Of a stretch of 64,000 nt of DNA, positions 27,377 to 36,811 are shown piece by piece. Every line of letters starts with the position of its first letter. Positions within the stretch are counted from its first letter, which is position 1. Position numbers and translations under genes: made by a program. Under the pieces are notes generated by a model. That model did not search any database and was not told the DNA's origin. It saw nothing but the letters and a program-made list of their open reading frames with translations. The stretch is from Janibacter sp. A1S7 (GTDB taxonomy: Bacteria > Actinomycetota > Actinomycetes > Actinomycetales > Dermatophilaceae), in NCBI RefSeq assembly GCF_037198315.1, contig NZ_CP144913.1, positions 248,001-312,000 on the forward strand. The letters run 5' to 3'.

Positions 27377-29211
27377 TGACGCCACCCCCACCCCCGCGGC
27401 CCCGTCGCGGCTTCGACGCCTCCATGTTCCGGCAGGACCGCACGCGGGACGACCTGCCGCAGATGTCCTCCACCGCGTCCTCGGGGCCCGATGCCTCCGC
27501 GTCCTCGGGGCCGGGTGCCTCCGCGTCCTCGGGGCCGGGTGCCTCCGCGTCCGAGCAGACGGTGACGGCCGTGCCCGTGGGCAAGCGGCGCCGTGACTCG
27601 CGCTTCCGGCCGGCCGTGAAGACCGAGCCCGTGCCGCGGCCACGTCAGGAACCCGGACCGGAGCAGGTGACGGAGACGCCTCGCCGGGACAAGCCGGTGC
27701 CCCGGCCGAAGTCCAAGCCGAAGCGGGAGAAGACGGCGCCGACGCCGCGGCGCGAGCACCGTCCCCGGTTGCGCCCGCTGCTGCGCGGCGAGACGCCGAC
27801 CCAGACGATCCCGCTGCGCGGCTCCCTGCGCGGCACGCCCTACCGTGACCCCCGCGTCACGCGCGCGGTCGCGGAGGAGCAGGCCGCGACCACCGCCCTC
27901 GACCTCGCGCTCCGCGTCGCGGAGCTGATGCTGCGCTGCGGCTCCGGCACCAGTGGCGTCGAGACCGCCGCGATCGCCGTCGGCGTCGCCGCCGGGCTGG
28001 AGGACCTCGACGTCGACCTGACGATGCAGTCCCTGCACATGCAGTGCCGTACGCCGTCGGGGCAGACGATCTCGCGGCTGCGCGTGGTGCGCCAGCCACG
28101 ACAGGACTTCGCCCGTCTGTCTCTCGTGCACGCTCTCGTCGATGATCTGATCTCCGGGGAGATCGACGTCGAGCAGGCCGACGCGAAGATCAAGGAGATC
28201 AACTCCACGCGGCGGACGTGGTCGCGCTGGGTGGTCGCCCTCGGCGAGGGAAGCGTCGCCGGCGGTATCGCACTGATCCTCGGTGCCAGCATCTACGGCG
28301 TGCTCCTGGCGATGCTCTCGGGCGTGCTGATCATCCTGCTCGCCGGGTGGGTCGGGCGGATCGACCTGCCGGACTTCTACCTCGGTGCCCTGGGCGGTGC
28401 GCTGGCCACGGTCATCGCCTTCGTCGCCTACGTGTTCGGGCCGATCGACGGGGTGGACTTCGCCTTCGTCGTCGCCGGTGGCATCGTTGCGCTGCTGCCC
28501 TCGCGCACCCTCACCTCGGCCACGGAGGATCTGCTGTCGGGCTTTCCGGTGACCGGGACGGCGCGGTTGTTCGCGGTGATGTTCCACACACTGGGCCTGA
28601 TCATCGGGGTCGCCGGTGGTCTGGGGATCAGCCTGCAGTTGGCGCTCACGTTCGAGCTGGGCTTCACGCCTCCGGGGATCGACAAGCTCGCGTGGGCATC
28701 GGCCCCCGTGCCGATCGTCGTCGTGGGAGCGGTGTTCATCGGCTTCGCCGGTGCCCTCACCCTGCAGAACAACCCACGCATGCTCCCGCCTGCCGGTCTG
28801 CTGTGTGCGCTCGGGGTCGCCGTCGCGCTCGTCTCCACGCAGGCGGGCCTGGGCCGGGTGACGGCCACCGGGATCGCCGCCGTGGTCATCGGCTTCTTCG
28901 CCCGGCTGATCGCGCTGCGCATGGACTCCCCGCCGATCACGCTCTTCGTGCCGGCCTCCTTCGGCCTCTACCCCGGCCTCGGGATCTTCGTCGGCCTGTA
29001 CCACCTGACCAGCTCCGCGGGCGGGTACAACCTCGAGCAGGGTTTGATCTCGGTCTTCTCCTCGCTGGGTGTGATCATGGCGATCGCGACCGGAGCAACG
29101 TTGGGAGACAGGCTTGCTGCCCCTTTCGACGCCCAGGTCGCACAGCGGAGGAAGCAGGCCGTGGAGGCCGAGAGCGACCGGCGCACGGACGACGGCTGGG
29201 AGATCGTCTAG
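27373..29211 (+). CDS. ThrE-type threonine/serine exporter family protein
   Basis: 612 residues, ATG 27373 overlapping the kinase stop. Residues 1-155 are a hydrophilic Pro/Arg/Ser-rich extension with three copies of an 8-residue SSGPGASA-type repeat. The exporter part begins near residue 170 with the cytosolic GTSGVETA/YxR-like ThrE domain, followed by about ten membrane helices spanning both halves (ThrE and ThrE_2 / DUF3815). The family exports threonine and serine. The adjacent kinase could phosphorylate the long Ser-rich extension (inference). Confidence 0.85.
   Translation: MMTPPPPPRPRRGFDASMFRQDRTRDDLPQMSSTASSGPDASASSGPGASASSGPGASASEQTVTAVPVGKRRRDSRFRPAVKTEPVPRPRQEPGPEQVTETPRRDKPVPRPKSKPKREKTAPTPRREHRPRLRPLLRGETPTQTIPLRGSLRGTPYRDPRVTRAVAEEQAATTALDLALRVAELMLRCGSGTSGVETAAIAVGVAAGLEDLDVDLTMQSLHMQCRTPSGQTISRLRVVRQPRQDFARLSLVHALVDDLISGEIDVEQADAKIKEINSTRRTWSRWVVALGEGSVAGGIALILGASIYGVLLAMLSGVLIILLAGWVGRIDLPDFYLGALGGALATVIAFVAYVFGPIDGVDFAFVVAGGIVALLPSRTLTSATEDLLSGFPVTGTARLFAVMFHTLGLIIGVAGGLGISLQLALTFELGFTPPGIDKLAWASAPVPIVVVGAVFIGFAGALTLQNNPRMLPPAGLLCALGVAVALVSTQAGLGRVTATGIAAVVIGFFARLIALRMDSPPITLFVPASFGLYPGLGIFVGLYHLTSSAGGYNLEQGLISVFSSLGVIMAIATGATLGDRLAAPFDAQVAQRRKQAVEAESDRRTDDGWEIV
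27466..27549 (+). repeat. in-frame tandem repeat of 24 bases in the ThrE-like gene
   Basis: About three consecutive copies of a 24-base unit encode SSGP(D/G)ASA repeats in the disordered N-terminal extension of the exporter. The copies are nearly identical at DNA level, so copy number may vary between strains. Confidence 0.75.
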
Positions 29212-29278
29212 CGACACTCGGTCACGAGGTTTGACCTATTTGGTCACAGGACGGTAACGTTCCAACGTCCGCGAATGA

Positions 29279-30160
<882 letters not shown>

Positions 30161-30177
30161 GCCTGACTCAGCACCCT

Positions 30178-30217
30178 CGAAGGGGGCGTCGCACCTACGG
30201 GTGCGGCGCCCCCTTCG
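30178..30217. terminator. hairpin terminator after first rpf gene
   Basis: An 18-base stem with one wobble pair around a 5-base loop. Both arms begin or end with CGAAGGGGGCG, the over-represented word of this genome. Confidence 0.8.
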
Positions 30218-30402
30218 TCGTGTCCGGGCATCGACGTGCGATCGAAGTCGGTGCGCAGACCGCCCACGCGGGCCCGTCATGTGGTTGGAGTTACAGGTCT
30301 GTATTTATGTGGCAAGTGTTGTTTGTGTGACTCATGAGTCCCTAGCGTCGCTGACGGATCTGTGCGGGACCCCTGCCCGCGCTCTGCCTGAAGGGACCAT
30401 TC

Positions 30403-31119
30403 ATGTTCAGCACCAACGACTTCCCCGACCAGCCGGCGTCGCGCCGTGGCCGTCGCCTGAAGCTCACCGGCGCCACCCTGACCGTGGGCGCGCTCGCGGC
30501 CGGTGGAGTGGTCGTCGCCACCGGTGCCGGCGCGTCCGGGACCGTCTGGGACCGCGTCGCCCAGTGCGAGTCGACGAACAACTGGAGCATCAACACCGGC
30601 AACGGCTACTACGGCGGCCTGCAGTTCTCCTTCCAGACCTGGAAGGGCTTCGGCGGGCAGAAGTACGCCTACACCGCTGACCGCGCCACCAAGGCTCAGC
30701 AGATCGAGATCGCCCAGGAAGTGCTCAAGGTGCAGGGCCCGGGGGCGTGGCCCGTCTGCTCGCGGCGCGCGGGCCTGACGGTCGCGAACGGTCTGGCGGT
30801 CGACCCGCGCACCGGTCAGGATCGCCCCTCCCGGGACTCCGGACGCACCACGATCGCCGGTGAGCTCGTCGTCGACGGCATCCGCGGTCCCAAGACCAAC
30901 GCCGCCATCGAGAAGTGGGTGGGGCGCTCGCAGGACGGCACCCTCAACCAGCACGACCGCGCCGCGCTCCAGGCCAAGCTGGGCGTGAACCGCGACGGCA
31001 TCATCGGCCCGGTCACCACCCGTGCCCTGCAGCGCAAGGTGGGCGCCGGCGTCGACGGCATCTGGGGGCCGCAGACGACCACACGCCTGCAGAGCTTCCT
31101 CAACCGTCACGTCCTCTGA
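30403..31119 (+). CDS. rpf2: second resuscitation-promoting factor
   Basis: 238 residues from ATG 30403. Signal/anchor about 22-47 with a leading basic RRGRRLK; Rpf domain about 48-122, with catalytic Glu in [21 protein letters not shown]; then a shorter linker than in the first rpf, and peptidoglycan-binding repeats (about 150-236) with DGIRGPKT, DGIIGPVT and DGIWGPQT. It is clearly a paralogue of the gene at 29342. The 185 bases upstream contain unusually AT-rich sequence for this genome (about 30290-30350), a likely promoter region. Confidence 0.9.
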   Translation: MFSTNDFPDQPASRRGRRLKLTGATLTVGALAAGGVVVATGAGASGTVWDRVAQCESTNNWSINTGNGYYGGLQFSFQTWKGFGGQKYAYTADRATKAQQIEIAQEVLKVQGPGAWPVCSRRAGLTVANGLAVDPRTGQDRPSRDSGRTTIAGELVVDGIRGPKTNAAIEKWVGRSQDGTLNQHDRAALQAKLGVNRDGIIGPVTTRALQRKVGAGVDGIWGPQTTTRLQSFLNRHVL

Positions 31120-31189
31120 GGACGGTGACTCGATGGGGACCGGGGTCGCGGGCTAGGATGCCGCGGTCCCGGTTTTCCCGTCCGGGCGT

Positions 31190-31262
31190 GCTGGCGTGGC
31201 GCAATTGGCAGCGCACCTGTCTTGTAAACAGGTGGTTGGGGGTTCGAGTCCCCCCGCCAGCT
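31190..31262 (+). tRNA. trnT-UGU: tRNA-Thr (anticodon TGT)
   Basis: A full cloverleaf: acceptor GCTGGCG pairing with CGCCAGC, an 18-base D arm, anticodon stem CCTGT/ACAGG around CTTGTAA (anticodon TGT), and a T arm with GGTTCGAGTCC in its centre. CCA is not encoded. Its 3' part from 31226 is duplicated at 43145, showing that the neighbouring mobile element integrated here and restored an intact tRNA. Confidence 0.95.
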
Positions 31263-31270
31263 CTCTGAGC
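31226..31270 (+). repeat. attL, 45-bp direct repeat in tRNA-Thr
   Basis: Identical over 45 bases to 43145-43189. It spans the 3' anticodon stem, T arm and acceptor end of tRNA-Thr plus 8 bases beyond the gene. Confidence 0.93.
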
Positions 31271-31282
31271 AGGGCAGACACG

Positions 31283-32503
31283 TCACTCACCGCCCTCTAC
31301 GTCGTCCGAGCCTCCACTTTCGCCTCCACTTTGGGGAAGCGAAGGGGGCCGTGGGTTCGCCGCTTCGAGCGCCGCGAGCACCCGAGGATCCTGCTCGCCG
31401 CGCCCGAGGTAGACGTCCTGGGTCATCGACACCCGCGAGTGGCCGAGCTGATCGGCGATGATCCGCGCGGTCACACCCGACCCGTCGAGGATGCTCGCCG
31501 TCGTCTTGCGCCAAGCGTGCGAGGTCACCCACTCCAGGTCGCTGTCCGCGCGGACCTCGTGAAGCCAGCGGCTGACCGTGCGTGGCTCACGAAAGCCCCC
31601 GTCGATCGTGCCGAAGACCGGCTCATCCGGACCGACCCCGACCTCAGCACGCCGCCGCAGCATCGCCACGCACCACTGCGGAAGGGGGAGGCGACGCTTC
31701 CCCGCGGACGACTTCGTGGCCTTGCGGATGACGCCCTGCCCGGTCACCCGGATCAATGTCGAGGTCACCTCCACAGCACCCTCCTCCAGGTCGATCTCCG
31801 ACCACAGGACCGCGACGACCTCGCCGAGCCGCAGACCCGTGGCCAGCATGAAGGCGCACAGGTCCGGCAGGTCACGCGAGACCGCACGTGGGTCACGGGT
31901 CACCGCGAGGAACCACGCCGCCCGCTCCTGCTCGGTCAGCGCACGAGGCCGACGACGCGGAGCAGTGCTCAGGCGACGAACCTCGCGGGTCGGGTTGAAC
32001 CGAATGGCGCCCTCACGCACGGCACGGCCCATCGCGCCGGAGATCACCGCGCGGGCCGTACGCGAGGTCGCCGGCCCCACCCGCTCGTGCAGGTCGACCA
32101 GGAAGCGGTCGACAACCGGCGTGGTCACCTCACCGAGCCGCAGATTGCCCAGGGCCGGAGAGACACTGCGCTTCCACTGCCGCCGGTAGGTCTGCACCGT
32201 GCCCGGTGATCGCTGATCCATCCGCACCAGCTGCTCCAGGTCGTCCAGCCACTGCCGCACCGCCTCGTCCAAGGTGTCTCGCGCGGTCAGCCGACCCACG
32301 CCCGCCGTCGCGGCATCCTGCAACGCGGTGGCCAAAGCACGCTGCGACGCCGCCTGCGATGTACCCCAACGCTCCATGCGACGACGGCGACCGTCGAAGC
32401 CCCGGAACCATGCGCGGCTCTTGTAGGCCGTTCCGGAGGCAGTGGTCACCCGTACCGTCGATATCGAGCCCCACTCACCAGGGGCCAGTCCCTGACGTCC
32501 CAT
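31283..32503 (-). CDS. int: site-specific tyrosine recombinase (integrase)
   Basis: 406 residues from ATG 32503. An N-terminal arm-binding region (about 1-70), SAM-like core-binding domain (about 75-160) and catalytic domain (about 190-390). Catalytic residues are visible: Arg in TGLRLGEV, His-x-x-Arg in SHAWRKT, a second His in LGHSRVSMTQDVY and the Tyr nucleophile in DVYLGR. It ends 13 bases from attL, the usual AICE layout. It recombines attP with the tRNA-Thr site. Two arm-type CCTCCACTTT repeats lie inside its last codons. Confidence 0.95.
   Translation of the reverse strand: MGRQGLAPGEWGSISTVRVTTASGTAYKSRAWFRGFDGRRRRMERWGTSQAASQRALATALQDAATAGVGRLTARDTLDEAVRQWLDDLEQLVRMDQRSPGTVQTYRRQWKRSVSPALGNLRLGEVTTPVVDRFLVDLHERVGPATSRTARAVISGAMGRAVREGAIRFNPTREVRRLSTAPRRRPRALTEQERAAWFLAVTRDPRAVSRDLPDLCAFMLATGLRLGEVVAVLWSEIDLEEGAVEVTSTLIRVTGQGVIRKATKSSAGKRRLPLPQWCVAMLRRRAEVGVGPDEPVFGTIDGGFREPRTVSRWLHEVRADSDLEWVTSHAWRKTTASILDGSGVTARIIADQLGHSRVSMTQDVYLGRGEQDPRVLAALEAANPRPPSLPQSGGESGGSDDVEGGE
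31311..31332. repeat. candidate arm-type integrase sites near attL
   Basis: Two direct copies of CCTCCACTTT with a 12-base period, 41 bases inside attL. The same word with the same period occurs near attR (43010-43031). Confidence 0.6.
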
Positions 32504-32506
32504 GGC

Positions 32507-32692
32507 TCACGCTGCCGTCTGCTCTTCGAGCCATGCGAAGACGTCGGTCTCGCGGTAGCGCAGCCGCCGACCCACCTTGAAGGCGGGCGGTCCCTCGCCA
32601 CGGCAGCGCCAATCGTAGAGCGTGCCCACGGGTATCCCGAGGAACGTCGCCACGTCCTGAATGGTCCACAGCGGGTCATGTCGATTGCACAT
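32507..32692 (-). CDS. xis: excisionase / helix-turn-helix DNA-binding protein
   Basis: 61 residues from ATG 32692. A MerR-like HTH_17 domain fills it (WTIQDVATFLGIPVGTLYDW, then FKVGRRLRYRETDVFAWLEEQ). It ends 3 bases before the integrase start, the normal xis-int arrangement in AICEs. It should bend attL/attR and drive excision. Confidence 0.88.
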   Translation of the reverse strand: MCNRHDPLWTIQDVATFLGIPVGTLYDWRCRGEGPPAFKVGRRLRYRETDVFAWLEEQTAA

Positions 32693-32711
32693 CTGAATCC
32701 CTCTCTCTCAG

Positions 32712-34214
32712 TCATCGCTTTGGTGTCGTCCGTGCCTTCTCCGCTCGCCACTGGTCGTAAGCGCGGGCACGGTCTGCTGCCGCCAGTGCCAGAGCGGTAT
32801 CCGCGTCGGTGTCCCATCCGGTCCCGACGTAGGTCCAGGAGCCAACGACGAGGGTGGTCTCCTCCTCCTCGTCGGCCATCAGATCTGCGAAGTCCAGGAC
32901 CGGCATCTCACGCCCGTCCCGCCCGCTGTCGGCGGCGATGCGCTGCCACCGCTGTCGAGCGCGACGCAGGGCGCCGAGGGTGATCGAGTAGCACCGCGAC
33001 TTGCTGGAGAAGTGCCCCCGGAAGCCGAGCATGTGCGTCCACTTGCCCAGCAGCTCGTACTCGTCCTCCGGCCAGCGATGCGCCGCCAAGTCATCGATCG
33101 TGGCCCGCAGCCGCCGATAGTGCCCCGACGCGCGACGCGGATCGGTCGTGTCCGAGGCCGCCTTCGTCGCGTACTTCGCCAGATAGCCGGCCACCTGCTC
33201 ACCCACCAGCGGAGCGTCCGGGTCATCCACGCGCGTCGCCGTCACCGAGCGGGCATCGACCTGGGCGCCGAAGCGCAACCGCCCCACGTCATGACCGGCG
33301 CACGGCGGCGCATCGAACCCCACGCGGCCAGCGGCGTCCTCGAGCATCCCCGCCAGCACCCCAGCCGAGACACCCTCAGGGCCAGGCGCGTACCCGTCAG
33401 CGGTCTTCGGACCGTCGAGTCGCACCAACGCGTGGAAGTGGACCACACCCCGCGCCTGGTACTCCGCGACCTTCGCATACTGCAACGTCGCGACCTCCCG
33501 CAGCCGCGAGGCCGGGACACCCATCGCCCGGGCGACCACGCGCCGGGTTGTGATGGTGAAGCGCCGCCACAGCTCCGGTGCCCACCACTGCCAGATCACG
33601 TGCGCGGTGTAGTCGTAGCAGTCCGGGCAGATCGGTGTCCCCACGTCGAGGTCGTCGCTCTCGTGTGCCTGCCAGCACGCCACCGAGCGGCCGTGCTCGC
33701 ACACCTCGTGGCCATCCCGAGGACGGCACCGCTGCCCACCCTTCGCTGTGTGCACCGGACCGAAGGAGGGAGCTGTCAAGGTCAGGAACACCAGCGGGTT
33801 GCCGCTCACGCGCTCCGGGACGCTCTTGCCGCCGACCACCCCGGCGCGGATCATCTCGAAGGTGTCGCGGGCATAGATCCGCGAGCACGCCGGACAGACG
33901 CTGGCCCGCCGGTTGCCGCACCGCACGTACGTCACGCCGAAAGGCTCCTGCGTCGAGGAGTAGCTGGAGACCACCTCGCCCGTGGCCCGCTCCACCCGGC
34001 TCGATGAGCCCACCAGCTTGATCGGCTGAGCGCAGTGCCCCACCCGGGCGGCCGCATCCGACCACGCCTCGAAGGTCCCGCCCAGGAGCCGGTCGACCAT
34101 GCCCCGACGTGCGGAGGCTCCCGCGTGGTCGAGGTCGAGGGGCGAGGCATCGCCGTACCCCGGGAACCCGCCATGCGACGTCCCGGCCGTGGACATGGCC
34201 TCAGGCCGTGTCAT
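32712..34214 (-). CDS. repSA: RepSA-like replication initiator
   Basis: About 500 residues from ATG 34214 (GAGG 7 bases upstream), overlapping the WhiB-like gene by 14 bases; ATG 34196 is possible. Cys pairs around CGNRRASVCPACSRIYARDTF form a zinc-finger-like start. VVHFHALVRLDG is the metal-binding HxH motif of rolling-circle initiators, and YLAKYATKAASD is the YxxxKY active-tyrosine motif. This is the AICE replication protein that nicks the element's origin after excision. Confidence 0.9.
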   Translation of the reverse strand: MTRPEAMSTAGTSHGGFPGYGDASPLDLDHAGASARRGMVDRLLGGTFEAWSDAAARVGHCAQPIKLVGSSSRVERATGEVVSSYSSTQEPFGVTYVRCGNRRASVCPACSRIYARDTFEMIRAGVVGGKSVPERVSGNPLVFLTLTAPSFGPVHTAKGGQRCRPRDGHEVCEHGRSVACWQAHESDDLDVGTPICPDCYDYTAHVIWQWWAPELWRRFTITTRRVVARAMGVPASRLREVATLQYAKVAEYQARGVVHFHALVRLDGPKTADGYAPGPEGVSAGVLAGMLEDAAGRVGFDAPPCAGHDVGRLRFGAQVDARSVTATRVDDPDAPLVGEQVAGYLAKYATKAASDTTDPRRASGHYRRLRATIDDLAAHRWPEDEYELLGKWTHMLGFRGHFSSKSRCYSITLGALRRARQRWQRIAADSGRDGREMPVLDFADLMADEEEETTLVVGSWTYVGTGWDTDADTALALAAADRARAYDQWRAEKARTTPKR

Positions 34215-34611
34215 CGCGAACCTCGTCGTCGCTCCACCCCACGAGACCGTCGAGGGACTCCCCACGAAGCAGCCGCGCCGTCATTGCCTCCCGCTGCACC
34301 GGGGTGGTGCCACCCCAGATGCCGTACTCCTCGCCAAACCACAACGCCGACGCCAAACACACCCGCTGCACCGGGCAGGAGCGGCAGGCCCGCCGAGCGG
34401 CACGGGAGGCCAGCGAGCCGTCCGGGGCGAACCACGCCGCACCACCATCCGTAGCGTCCGTGCACACCCCGTCGATGCGCCATCCCCACGCATCGAGCCG
34501 CGATGCCAGCGAGGGCGAAGCCGTCACCCCGCAAACCGGCGTGCCATAGACCCGCTGTCGGACGTCTCTGCTCGTGCCGTTGCCGACCTGGGCACTGCGT
34601 AGCCGCTTCAT
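34201..34611 (-). CDS. WhiB-like Fe-S transcription factor
   Basis: 136 residues from ATG 34611, overlapping the transfer ATPase stop (ATGA). Four Cys in the WhiB pattern: one in GVCTDATDGG, then CRSCPVQRVC. The G[IV]WGG motif (YGIWGGTT) and a basic region MTARLLRG follow. Whi-type proteins bind a [4Fe-4S] cluster and regulate transcription with the sigma factor. WhiB genes on mobile elements are known from phages and AICEs; here it may regulate transfer or the host. The first about 45 residues are an extra extension. Confidence 0.88.
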   Translation of the reverse strand: MKRLRSAQVGNGTSRDVRQRVYGTPVCGVTASPSLASRLDAWGWRIDGVCTDATDGGAAWFAPDGSLASRAARRACRSCPVQRVCLASALWFGEEYGIWGGTTPVQREAMTARLLRGESLDGLVGWSDDEVRDDTA

Positions 34612-36044
34612 GCCGCCTCACCGCCCTCGTCGCTCTCCCCGGTGTGGCCGAGGGGTGCGTGCGCCGGGATGCTCTTAGCCAGGGCCACCACGTCGTCATC
34701 GGTCAGGTACGCCGAGCGCACACGGCGGATCGCGCGAGTGCCCTCCACGCGCACGTACCCGACGCCGGGCATCAGCTCGCTGATCTCGTCCGCTCTGGCA
34801 CCGCTGTCCCGTGCTCCTTCGCCGAGCACCATGTCGACCTGGATCGGGTTGTCCACCCGCAACGCGATCCGGGTCGGGAAGAGGTCCCGCCACGTGACCA
34901 CGTCCTTGCCGGGGTCCTGCACCGCCGCCACGACACTGATGCCCACCGCGCGGCCCTGCGTCAGCAGCAGGCCCATCGCCTGGTCGATGCGGCGCGTCAC
35001 GGCCCGCTCGGCGAAGGCGGTCAACGTCGCCAGCTCGTCCACGACGATCACCAGATGCGGGTCATCCGCAGTGGGGGAGTGCAACCGCTGCCCGGTGTCC
35101 GCCAACCGAGCCGCCCGCTCGCCCTTGACCTTCACCGCCTCCTCGAGGAGGTCACACATCGCCTCCGCGTCGCCGCCCTCGAACCGCGCGAAGCAGCCCC
35201 GCCCGAGACCGAGCTCCATGCCCCCCTTGGGGTCGATGGCCCACACCTGCGCCCAGCCGTCCCGCAACGCCGGAGCCAGACCGGCCATCAGCGACCACAG
35301 CACCGAGCCCTTCCCGGACCCCGTGGCCCCGGCGATCAGGGTGTGCGTGCCCGACAGGCGCATCCGCCACGGGCCGCCGTCATCGGCCAACCCCACCGGC
35401 AGACCCGCGAGGTCCGTGCCCGTCGAGGCGATGGGCGAGACCACGCGAGCAAGCACGTCGCGACGGACCAACTCGATCCACACCCTCCCCGGGCGAGCAG
35501 GCGCCACCCGAGCCGACCGCGAGCCGAACGCCTGGCCGACCGCCTCGACCCGAGCCGCCACGTCATCGAAGGTCAACCCCACCGGCACCTGGACCAGCAG
35601 CCGCTCGATCCCGGCCGGGGTGACCTGGAGGCGACGCAGCTTCGCCACCTCGCACGCCGTGTGGTCCTCGCTCCGAGGGGTGACCACCAGCCCGCACCGG
35701 CTGGCCACGTGCGGCCAGTACAGCCGATAGGCCGGAAGCCGCCACGCCTGGGAGAGCCGAGGCCGAGCCAGCCGCCCGAACGAGTCCGGGTACGCCACCC
35801 GCCACACGATGAGACCTAGGACGGCGGCGACGACGAGAGCCACGACCAGAGTCGGGCTGACCCTGCGCCAGATCAGCACCCCGAGCACGACCACGACCGC
35901 CGCCACCGGGTGACGCGCCGCCGACACCGCCAGCCACCACGCGCCACGTACGAGGAGCCAGCACGCACGCAGGGCGGCCTCCACGACAACGGAAACCACG
36001 TCATCGCCGAGACCGCCCTGTGGCCGCTGGGGGTGCTCACGCAT
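34608..36044 (-). CDS. traSA: FtsK/SpoIIIE-type DNA translocase, TraSA-like
   Basis: 478 residues from ATG 36044. Two N-terminal hydrophobic segments (about 38-60 and 66-84), then the FtsK-like motor: Walker A GATGSGKGS near residue 236, the AIDPKGGMELGLG motif, Walker B LVIVVDELATL and the VAAVQDPGKD region. It pumps double-stranded DNA between hyphal or cell partners as a hexamer, the single essential transfer protein of AICEs. It overlaps its neighbours on both sides, so the whole transfer-replication set is one operon. Confidence 0.92.
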   Translation of the reverse strand: MREHPQRPQGGLGDDVVSVVVEAALRACWLLVRGAWWLAVSAARHPVAAVVVVLGVLIWRRVSPTLVVALVVAAVLGLIVWRVAYPDSFGRLARPRLSQAWRLPAYRLYWPHVASRCGLVVTPRSEDHTACEVAKLRRLQVTPAGIERLLVQVPVGLTFDDVAARVEAVGQAFGSRSARVAPARPGRVWIELVRRDVLARVVSPIASTGTDLAGLPVGLADDGGPWRMRLSGTHTLIAGATGSGKGSVLWSLMAGLAPALRDGWAQVWAIDPKGGMELGLGRGCFARFEGGDAEAMCDLLEEAVKVKGERAARLADTGQRLHSPTADDPHLVIVVDELATLTAFAERAVTRRIDQAMGLLLTQGRAVGISVVAAVQDPGKDVVTWRDLFPTRIALRVDNPIQVDMVLGEGARDSGARADEISELMPGVGYVRVEGTRAIRRVRSAYLTDDDVVALAKSIPAHAPLGHTGESDEGGEAA

Positions 36045-36288
36045 CGCGCGCGACCTCCCGGTGTGCGTCCTCGATCTGGGCGGTGGCCTCGTGCGCTGCC
36101 CGCTCCATCACGAGCAGTGCCGTGTCCAGATCGGGGTCCGGACCCGAGTGGACGAGGTTGCGCACGTTCATCACCCGCTCATCGATGTCCCGCAACGTGC
36201 GCACCAGACCGAACAGCACGCCCGGAACGGCGTTCTCGCTCACACCCAGGGCGGACGCCCACGCCCCTGCACCCACTGGCCGTGCCAT
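36037..36288 (-). CDS. small AICE protein of unknown function
   Basis: 83 residues, from ATG 36288 to a stop 8 bases inside the transfer ATPase gene. Predicted helical, with heptad-like hydrophobic spacing (VLFGLVRTLRDIDERVMNVRNLV). No motif I recognise. Position between the Pra-like gene and the ATPase suggests a transfer or spread role. Confidence 0.65.
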   Translation of the reverse strand: MARPVGAGAWASALGVSENAVPGVLFGLVRTLRDIDERVMNVRNLVHSGPDPDLDTALLVMERAAHEATAQIEDAHREVARDA

Positions 36289-36289
36289 C

Positions 36290-36712
36290 TCAAGCCGCCT
36301 TCTCCGCAGACGAGGCGGCGGTCTTGCCCGGTGCCTTCAACGACTCCGCACGGAAGGACCAGGCCAGCCGGGGGCGGTTGCCGTTGTCATCGACGTACGG
36401 CAGGGCCGTCAGGCCGACGAATTCCACCGGCGTCCACGGGAACGGCGTCGTGTTCTCCGGAGGGACCGGCTGCACCTTCGCTGCGATCTTGATCGAGATC
36501 GCCGTCTCCTTCTTGCCGGCCTCCTCATCCGCGTCCAGGACCATCACCTGCCACAACGGCAACCCCGTGTCCTTGTCCAGCTGCTGCGGCCTCGACCCAT
36601 CCGCACGCCGCTCCGCGTTGAAGTCCGCCACCGGCTCCACACCCCCCTTCAAGAACGCACCCGCGGGAAAGACATCCGCGTGACCAACCGGGAACCGACG
36701 CTGCATTGCCAT
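36290..36712 (-). CDS. pra: Pra-like activator of replication, integration and excision
   Basis: 140 residues. ATG 36712 lies 8 bases after an AGGAG site and is preferred over GTG 36721. The sequence FPVGHADVFPAGAFL near the start, DKDTGLPLWQVMVLDADEEA in the middle and a PFVPVxF-like FPWTPVEFVGL fit the conserved AICE family usually annotated as plasmid replication/integration/excision activator (Pra of pSAM2); this identification is from memory. A large inverted-repeat operator lies just upstream, consistent with repression by the KorSA-like protein. Confidence 0.65.
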   Translation of the reverse strand: MAMQRRFPVGHADVFPAGAFLKGGVEPVADFNAERRADGSRPQQLDKDTGLPLWQVMVLDADEEAGKKETAISIKIAAKVQPVPPENTTPFPWTPVEFVGLTALPYVDDNGNRPRLAWSFRAESLKAPGKTAASSAEKAA

Positions 36713-36728
36713 GTCACTCACTCCTAAG

Positions 36729-36764
36729 TGGTATATGCCAGTTATTCCAAGGTGGCATATACCA
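36729..36764. promoter_or_regulatory. operator upstream of pra-like gene, candidate KorSA/GntR site
   Basis: A perfect 12-base inverted repeat, TGGTATATGCCA and TGGCATATACCA, with a 12-base spacer, 17 bases upstream of the pra-like ATG. A 10-of-12 copy lies in front of the korSA-like gene (39788-39799). Confidence 0.75.
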
Positions 36765-36811
36765 GTTGGATGGTCAAGCGGTGCGGCGGTGAGTTTCGGA
36801 TGAGTCCGCTA

